DNA of 52,133 nucleotides, taken from positions 1 through 52,133 of the forward strand of contig JAUCBJ010002018.1 of the NCBI GenBank assembly GCA_032718475.1. The letters run 5' to 3'. The notes beneath the pieces are model-generated. The model saw only the letters and a list, made by a program, of their open reading frames with translations, was not told the DNA's origin and made no database searches. The position numbers and the translations under genes were made by a program. Source of the stretch: Nemertoderma westbladi (taxonomy: Eukaryota > Xenacoelomorpha > Nemertodermatida > Nemertodermatidae). The stretch's first letter is position 1. Each line of letters begins with the position of its first letter. Positions 45,701 through 52,133 of this stretch are shown here, piece after piece.

Positions 45701-45773
45701 CACCTCTGCACCTGTCTGCCTGTCAGCCTGTTCACACACTAACAGACTAAACATACTGACATATTCTTATAAA
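42712..45773. other. intergenic region between the HEAT-repeat gene and ABCF2
   Basis: AT-rich, no gene supported. Contains a decayed LINE fragment (44570-44745), G tracts at 44431-44454 and 44861-44883, a 9-bp hairpin (45055-45081) and, near the right end, the likely promoter and 5' UTR of ABCF2. No clear TATA box. Confidence 0.6.
44570..44745 (-). mobile_element. LINE fragment, reverse-transcriptase C-terminus
   Basis: Minus strand reads HGVNKHDGQPMTFLRRIFKD and TGLEDADDLLYVMSDREL, matching the C-terminal part of the LINE at 8595-9537. About 175 bp only; a stop and divergence show decay. Confidence 0.85.
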
Positions 45774-47735
45774 ATGCCATCTGAAAGCGCGAAACGACGG
45801 GCCCAAGCGAAAAAACAAAAATCCCAAGGGCAGGGGAAAGCCGCGAACGGAGTTCCTGGATCGCGCAAACAATCCCTGGACTACGGCGATGCGGGAGACT
45901 TACTGACCAACGGGAACTGTAATGGCAGCGGGAGTATCAGCCGAAACGATTCGGTTGCGAGTCAACTGTCGCAACTCGATATCGATAAAGCGGCGGCCCG
46001 GAGCGCTACGGGAGTTCTGGGATCCCACCCGGACAGCCGGGACCTCCACATCGACGAGCTATCGATTACCTTCCACGGGGTAGAGCTGCTCAGTAGCACC
46101 GGGTTGGAGTTGAACACGGGCCAGCGGTACGGGCTGATCGGGTTGAACGGGTGCGGGAAGTCAACGTTGTTGTCGGTCCTCGCGATGCGAGAAATCCCCA
46201 TCCCGGATCACATCGATATATTCCATCTGAGTTCCGAGATGCCCCCCAGCGAGATGACGCCACTGGAGGCGGTGATGGAAGTTGACGTGGAGAGGAACCG
46301 GTTAGAGGACGAGGCAGCCGCCATCATAGGCAGGGACGACAACGACAACCTGACGAACAGACTAACAGACATCTACGAACGATTAGAGGAACTGGAAGCT
46401 GAATCAGCCGAATCCAACGCCGCTAGACTGCTTCACGGCTTGGGATTCACTACACTAATGATGCAAAAGAAAATGAAACATTTCTCCGGGGGTTGGCGGA
46501 TGCGTATCGCTTTGGCGCGCGCGCTCTACATCAAACCCAGTTTGCTACTGATGGACGAGCCGACAAACCATCTGGATCTCGAGGCGTGCGTGTGGTTGGA
46601 GGACGAGTTAAAGCGATATAAACGGATCCTAGTAATTATTAGCCACTCGCAGGACTTCCTCAACGGCGTCTGCACCAACATAGTGCACTTCCATCGCGGG
46701 TCTCTAATCCCCTACACCGGGAACTACGACCAGTTCGTACAGACACGTCGGGAACTCGAAGACAACCAAATGAAACAATACCGCTGGGAGCAGGATCAGA
46801 TCTCCCACATGAAGGATTACATAGCGCGGTTCGGTCACGGAAGCGCCAAACTAGCGCGACAAGCGCAAAGTAAAGAGAAGACGCTGGCCAAGATGGTAGC
46901 TGGGGGATTGGCGGAGAAGGTTATAAACGATAAAACGGTTAACTTTTCCTTCGCAGAGTGCGGCAAGGTGCCACCGCCGGTGATTATGGTGCAGAATGTT
47001 AGCTTTAGGTATTCGGCTGATACGCCGGTTATCTACGATAACATCGATTTCGGGTTGGATTGCGACGCGAGGTGGGCGTTGGTTGGGCCCAACGGGGCCG
47101 GTAAGAGTACTCTGCTGAAATTGATAGCCGGCGAGTTGTTCCCAACGGACGGGATCATAAGGAAGAACACGCATCTACGTATCGGGAGGTATCACCAGCA
47201 TCTCAACGATCAGATGGACGTGGATTTAAGTCCCGTCGACTTTATGTTGAAAGAATTCCCTGAGGTTAAAGAGAGAGACGCTATGCGGAAGATAGTCGGC
47301 CGGTATGGGCTCACTGGGAAGCAGCAGGTCTGTCCGATAGCTAATCTATCGGACGGACAGCGGTGTCGGGTCACCTTCGCGTGGTTGGCATGGAGACAGC
47401 CGCATATGCTGCTTCTAGACGAACCGACTAACCATCTCGATATAGAGACCATAGACGCACTAGCCGACGCTATTAAGGCCTACGACGGGGGTCTGGTATT
47501 GGTCTCCCACGACTTCCGACTGATCAGCCAGGTGGCCAATGAGATTTGGATCTGTAACCACCAGAAGATAACGCGATGGGAAGGAGACATCTTATCTTAT
47601 AAGAAACATCTCAAGAAGAAGATCTTATTGGAGGAATCCTCGGCCGTAAAGAAGGTCGCTTTAGTGTCGGACCGGAAACCCACCAAAGGGAGCACGTCGG
47701 TATCCAAAGGCAACGCGGCCAAAGGAAAGAAATAG
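45774..47735 (+). CDS. ABCF2: ABC-F family ATPase ABCF2, 653 aa, single exon
   Basis: Soluble twin-cassette ABC protein of the ABCF/GCN20 group, which acts with ribosomes and not in membranes (no transmembrane segment here). Residues 1-95 are a Lys/Arg/Gln-rich and Ser/Asn-rich leader. Cassette 1: Walker [10 protein letters not shown] (123-131), signature FSGGW (237-241), Walker [15 protein letters not shown] (257-270), H-loop His (about 291). The ABC-F linker with charged helices follows (about 300-385). Cassette 2: Walker [10 protein letters not shown] (438-446), signature LSDGQ (525-529), Walker [14 protein letters not shown] (546-558), H-loop His (about 579). Both catalytic Glu residues are present, so both sites look active. 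A Lys/Ser-rich tail ends in AAKGKK. Length is close to animal ABCF2 (about 620-630 aa), slightly longer through the leader. LSDGQ in cassette 2 and overall order fit ABCF2 rather than ABCF1 or ABCF3. No intron is present. Confidence 0.95.
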   Translation: MPSESAKRRAQAKKQKSQGQGKAANGVPGSRKQSLDYGDAGDLLTNGNCNGSGSISRNDSVASQLSQLDIDKAAARSATGVLGSHPDSRDLHIDELSITFHGVELLSSTGLELNTGQRYGLIGLNGCGKSTLLSVLAMREIPIPDHIDIFHLSSEMPPSEMTPLEAVMEVDVERNRLEDEAAAIIGRDDNDNLTNRLTDIYERLEELEAESAESNAARLLHGLGFTTLMMQKKMKHFSGGWRMRIALARALYIKPSLLLMDEPTNHLDLEACVWLEDELKRYKRILVIISHSQDFLNGVCTNIVHFHRGSLIPYTGNYDQFVQTRRELEDNQMKQYRWEQDQISHMKDYIARFGHGSAKLARQAQSKEKTLAKMVAGGLAEKVINDKTVNFSFAECGKVPPPVIMVQNVSFRYSADTPVIYDNIDFGLDCDARWALVGPNGAGKSTLLKLIAGELFPTDGIIRKNTHLRIGRYHQHLNDQMDVDLSPVDFMLKEFPEVKERDAMRKIVGRYGLTGKQQVCPIANLSDGQRCRVTFAWLAWRQPHMLLLDEPTNHLDIETIDALADAIKAYDGGLVLVSHDFRLISQVANEIWICNHQKITRWEGDILSYKKHLKKKILLEESSAVKKVALVSDRKPTKGSTSVSKGNAAKGKK

Positions 47736-47907
47736 ATGAATGTGGTCATTATTATTGCATTGTTCGAGTTGAACTAAAGAAGGAAGTGTTTAGCGGTTAT
47801 TATCTGCGACGGTTTGGTTGCTTCTGGTGCTATTATACTTTGACCTCGCGTGTAGAGAGGTTCGGGAAATGTTGCTCTTTATTGTACAGAATGTAACAAT
47901 GGCGAAT

Positions 47908-47913
47908 AATAAA
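47908..47913 (+). terminator. likely poly(A) signal of ABCF2
   Basis: AATAAA 172 bp after the stop, followed by AT-rich sequence. Good position for a compact 3' UTR. Confidence 0.55.
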
Positions 47914-48364
47914 TTAATAATTTATGATAGCTTTCATAATCTATTTTATTTATTTATTTAAAGGGAACGCCCTATGGCGGTATTGTTTTTAGTCTTAAAT
48001 CCTATCTCTGTCTCATTGTTACTTTTTTGCTCGTTATTAGCTGTCATTTGAGAGTTAAATATCGGAGATGATATATAAACTGGCCTCGCAGTGTTGGTCA
48101 AGAGCTCTATTGCTGATACCGTGTAAGTGTAACATGGGGTTTGGGAATACACCACTTCCATACACCGTGCGGTGTCGGAACTTTATTAAAAGGAAAAGAT
48201 AAATAACTAATTATTAATGTTGTGTGATGTGCGTGGGTTTAGGGTGGAGTACAAATCCAGACTGCAGATTAACTAAAGTAGATAACTTAAAAAGCAAGCT
48301 GGCTGGAAACCTAAACTGCCTAAATACTGTTTAAATATAAATTAAGATTAAACAAAAATACCTA

Positions 48365-48425
48365 GTCCGTATTTTGGGATCGAACCATCTTATGTCTCGC
48401 GTTTTACCGAGTGAGCTAACGGAGA
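48365..48425 (-). mobile_element. tRNA-like SINE head or pseudo-tRNA
   Basis: The minus strand has an A-box-like TTAGCTCACTCGGTAAAACG and a B-box-like GGTTCGATCCC, but only about 12 bases separate the D arm from the T arm, so no anticodon arm fits. It is therefore a relic or a SINE head, not a working tRNA gene. Confidence 0.5.
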
Positions 48426-48544
48426 TAAATCACCACAACAACACAGATATGAGGGGGGTGATGGGGACTTTCGGCGCAATAAAAAAACCATCCCTCTCCA
48501 GAGGAAAACCGACGCAACTGACACCTGATTATTCCCAAAATAAA

Positions 48545-48627
48545 AAGGTAACTAGTTCTATTGATATTAGTTTATTGTTTTGGTTAGAATAATGTGCCAC
48601 TATGTAACCTGCTCCTTTCCCCTAAAT
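48545..48627 (+). repeat. dispersed repeat, about 85 bp
   Basis: Shares TGTAACCTGCTCCTTTCCC, TTGTTTTGGTT and AGTTCTATTG with the reverse complement of 40237-40317. Part of it (GTTTATTGTTTTGGTTAGA) also occurs at 35417-35435. Confidence 0.75.
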
Positions 48628-49308
48628 TGGTAATTTAGCATTGAGACGTGAAAATTAATTCGCAGAGATGAGATTTGCGTTTTTAATGACATCTAATATC
48701 TGTAAGTCTGTCTATCGGACTGCCAGACAGGTCTGTCCGCCAAAATATAAGAAAAGGTCACACCCATCTAGCTAAAAGTTTAGCTAGGGGCTTTTCTGGT
48801 CGCAGAATTCATTTCGAGTGTCAGTTTTCACAAATTATGGCTTACAAACTGGTCAGGCTGTCGGTTATATTTTGATGGACAGACTGTCAGGAATTACAGA
48901 CATAAACGATGCCGCCAAATTTGAATACTGACATCGGAAAAGAAGTCACCGATCAAGAAAACCCAAATAGGATTTTGTTAGCCAGATAATATGCTTTGTA
49001 TTGTTTTGGGGACATACTGACCTACAGAAAAGATCGACAGTCTAACGGACAGACAACCATTTCTCGAGAAGTAAAAAAGATCTTGATAAATGATTTTCAA
49101 ATTTAGAATCTTGATAAAAATCAGCTCTAGATGTAATGGGAACAAAATTAAAAAATAAATTTGAAAGCCAGTAGGCCTAGGAAACAGATGTATGGGTATG
49201 GAAACAGTTTAATCTCTGACGAGAACTCGTTCGTCAGTGATGGCGATGGGTACTAAACAGGCCAAGTAATGTAACAGCTAATATAATAATACACGTTATG
49301 ACGTAATT

Positions 49309-49790
49309 GGCACGCTGCATTGCAGCCGCATTAAGATTATATGCCGGCTTATCGTAAAAATTGCGACCGTGCCACAACTCCTTATCCCCCATGACTTTCG
49401 CGAGATTATCCGCATCTTCAAGGTCAGTGCCCTTTAAGAGGCGTCTCTAGAAAGTCATGAGCTGTCCAGGTCCACCATGCTTATTTTCTCCACGAGGACA
49501 CCTAAGCATAAGCTGGACCTCACGGCGAAAGCAATGTCCTGCAAAGCGGAGGCGGCTGTCATCCAGATACTGGTTCTACTGCTGCTCTAAATAGTCTGAC
49601 CTTAAGTTTCCGACGTATTCTGTGTAAGCACACCATCATTAGAGCTTATGCTCATGTGATCAGACCTGCCCTGGGGACTTTCGAAGTTAACAGCCAGAAT
49701 TGGGGTCTTTTTTGGATTAACAAAAAAGACGAACACTAGACGCAGCCTGTTGTTAAGGCCCGTTGGGCCCCATCTAAGAGATTATATTCT
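49309..49790 (-). mobile_element. heavily decayed LINE fragment
   Basis: Follows the LINE at 8595-9537 in the same orientation: 3'-end words (CTGCATTGCAGC on plus), GCCGGCTTATCG, CGCATCTTCAAGG, GGCGAAAGCAATGTCCTGCA, and farther RT-coding remnants. Many indels; no open frame. Confidence 0.8.
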
Positions 49791-51631
49791 AAATCATCAG
49801 CAAATACACTATATCAGCTTGGATGGATATCCTCGGGGGGGGGGGGGGGGGGGGGGCGTTTCGACGTAAATAGTTATTATATGATACGTGAGTAAATAAA
49901 ACACCCTGAACACGTTCCTGAACACGTTGCATTGAGCCTCTGTTATTTCTATAAAGTGTAACGTTCGTAATTTACTTACTACCAACGGTATAGTTGTCAC
50001 TCCAGAGATAAACCTAATACCTATCGTGCGTTACCAGGACATCGCATTCTTGTGTTATTTTTTCTTTGGAGTTGTGATGTATTTTATGCGTCATCGTTTT
50101 GATTTACGTGGGGCATCTTTAGAAACGTCCACGGGTTTTTGATATTTCGCATAATATATATAAAATGTAAATAAATAAAGTTGAATAACTTAATAAGAGG
50201 TTATTATTTAATGTTTGGGATATTGCCTCGTAACTATAAGTACAAAATAACTGTTATTTCACTCACAGAAAATGTTATTTGGGCACAACCGCACACAACG
50301 ATATGGAACTAACGACTTCTTAACATTTATTTACACATTCGTGGGGTCTTCGCGCAGCACGAGGCTCAGTTATAATAATGCAAAATTAATTTTATATGTG
50401 ATTAATTAATTTTATCAGAAATCGGTATGTAAGAATTTTAACCAAACCGCCAATAAATCAAATAAGAAGGAGAAAGTTCCCCCCTCCAACCCCCTTTTAA
50501 TCTGCACCCCAACCCAAAGGCGCACAGAGGATTTGTTGACATGCAGGTATTAATTGACAGAGATTGGGTGTTTTAAAAGTAATATATTTTAGGCGTGCAG
50601 GCGACCCAATTATTACTGGTTGGTTATTGGTTAACTACAATTATTATTAAATCTTATAATATAAAATAATTAATTTACATGAAAGGACACGCTGAAAATT
50701 CAGTTTTTTACTACAGATAACACAATTAACTTTTTTTGATCTTATCTTTTCGTAGGCCACACGTAAATTCTACTTGGAACATTTCCCAACTTTTGACAGA
50801 CTATTTGTGTACCAAGTTTAGTTATTTAGTTAGATTTCATGAGGATTGGCTTTATTATTATTTAGCGTTTAAATATTGGGATCTACAGAACGACAAACAC
50901 ACAGGTCGAGATAGTGATACCCGTATGCTAAGCTCGCATACTGTCGCGGCTCGCCCCACATTATCTATATATTTTAATTAATTACAAATTACTTAATCTA
51001 ACTAAATTCGCGAAAAATTTAAAATGACAACTGATCTACAACGAGTGTGAGGTAGCAGTTAAAGATATAATCTAAGATCTAATTTGAAAATGGTAGTCCT
51101 ACCACAGCGGCACATCGCGAAGGGAAGAGCTTATCAAACTCAAACAATGTCGGAAAAACGTAGTTGGTTCATTTATGTTATAGTTTCCACCCAGTTCCAC
51201 CATGAATTTATATTCGTGTAAATTAATTGGATACGTAATGAAAAATTATGAAGGGCTGTCCATAAATGACTTCACGCAAGGTGGGGGGGGGGGGGGGGGG
51301 GGGGGGGGGGGTGGGGGTCAGAGATTTTGTGACAAGGGGATGATGGGTGTGGGTGGGTCATCCGTGTTCTGTGATGTCACCACATTGACCAATATATCCG
51401 CTGTACTGCATCTACTTAGATGTTTGCGACAAGTGATTGTTTCCTCTCTCCACCAATCTCCCATACTAACCATGGTGTTGGTTGTCCGATCAGACTACAT
51501 TTTCCAATCAGAACTATAATACATCGCTATTCGTGAACTTCGTATTGATATATAATATTCCGGAAATGCTACCCCATCCAACTACAATTTTCTATGATTT
51601 TCTATAATTTTATGATTTCTTATTGTCCTTT

Positions 51632-51715
51632 CATTGACGGCCAACTTGTTGACCGTATCTGTACTTTTCCTCTCATTGACGGCCAACTTGTTGACCGTAT
51701 CTGTACTTTTCCTCT
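51632..51715. repeat. 42-bp unit in two copies
   Basis: Two near-perfect tandem copies containing TCATTGACGGCCAACTTGTT and GACCGTATCTGTACTTTTCC. Not related in sequence to the 42-bp satellite. Confidence 0.9.
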
Positions 51716-52133
51716 AAGGTTTTTACTAAAAAAAACCATCGCGTTATAATTCATGAGCGGAATGTAGTCAAATTTCCCAGATGAGTAAGAGGAAGATGAG
51801 TAACGTCCACGTCCAGTGTCCATAATGGTTGACAACCCAACGACAATAACACCCATTGAATGCCATTGTAAAACCTTTATTATTGGTGTTATGGGTGAAT
51901 GAGTGGTTTCATATTATTATGGTTAAAGACGGCCAAGTACCGTAGCGTTGAGCACAGTGGCAGCATAATGATGGTATTGACAGATGACAGGCCATGAGGA
52001 GGTAAAATGCGGACATACAAGGTATCAGATATTTCCAGGTCTATCTTTTAGCTTTTATTTTTTAGGGGTGGGGGGGGGGGGGGTCAATGATGGCCAAAAG
52101 GCCAAGGCGTGACGCCAGTTATGGACGGCCCCT

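Larger units (their letters stand above)
47914..52133. other. intergenic region to the right edge
   Basis: AT-rich, no gene supported. Holds a tRNA-like relic (48365-48425), a copy of an 85-bp dispersed repeat (48545-48627), interspersed sequence with GTCTGTCTG-type words (48690-49070) related to 39230-39520, a LINE relic (49309-49790), G tracts at 49835-49856, 51283-51311 and 52070-52083, and a 42-bp two-copy tandem repeat (about 51632-51715). Short open frames (for example 51620-51856, minus) are unsupported. Confidence 0.55.

Noticed and set aside
51620-51856. 78-codon minus frame at the right edge
   Set aside because: Its C-terminal part is the translation of a two-copy 42-bp repeat; no domain, splice or start evidence.

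Overview
This is eukaryotic, almost certainly metazoan, DNA. It has long introns with GT-AG sites, AT-rich non-coding sequence, large tandem-repeat arrays, truncated non-LTR retrotransposons and tRNA-derived SINE-like elements. The recognisable proteins are an animal-type bMERB (MICAL/EHBP1 family) protein and the ABC-F ATPase ABCF2. The non-coding sequence often contains the palindromic word TAGGCCT, which I associate with marine deuterostomes such as echinoderms. That is only a weak hint, and I do not name a species.

Left and centre (about 2.0-38.9 kb, minus strand): one gene can be followed through nine exons by splice sites and reading phase. From 5' to 3' they are 38908-38527, 38051-37895, 15302-12169, 11236-10196, 3940-3829, 3602-3404, 3296-3114, 2889-2775 and 2077-2008 (stop TGA at 2010-2008). 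The joined reading frame is 1796 codons plus stop and lacks its 5' end. Nearly all of it is a disordered, Ser/Thr/Pro/Asp-rich linker, most of it in one 3134-bp internal exon. The last four exons encode a C-terminal helical bMERB Rab-binding domain. The gene appears as many unrelated ORFs if read without splicing.

The introns of this gene hold most of the repeat DNA. A 22.6-kb intron contains a 42-bp satellite (16325-33052) and a 16-bp minisatellite (35667-37071). A 6.3-kb intron contains a 33-bp satellite (4062-9678) interrupted by a LINE fragment. A 0.9-kb intron contains a 44-bp minisatellite. The last intron carries an old LINE insertion whose 35-bp target-site duplication spans an exon end and its 5' splice site. 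A 29/23-bp array (1-555) runs off the left edge.

Right (40.5-52.1 kb): two plus-strand genes are single uninterrupted frames. One is a 619-aa HEAT/ARM-repeat protein I cannot name (40571-42430). The other is ABCF2 (45774-47735), with both ATP-binding cassettes intact. The rest is AT-rich intergenic DNA with decayed LINE copies, dispersed repeats and several long poly-G tracts. If the missing 5' exons of the bMERB gene lie further right, both intronless genes would be nested in its intron on the opposite strand. The window cannot decide this.
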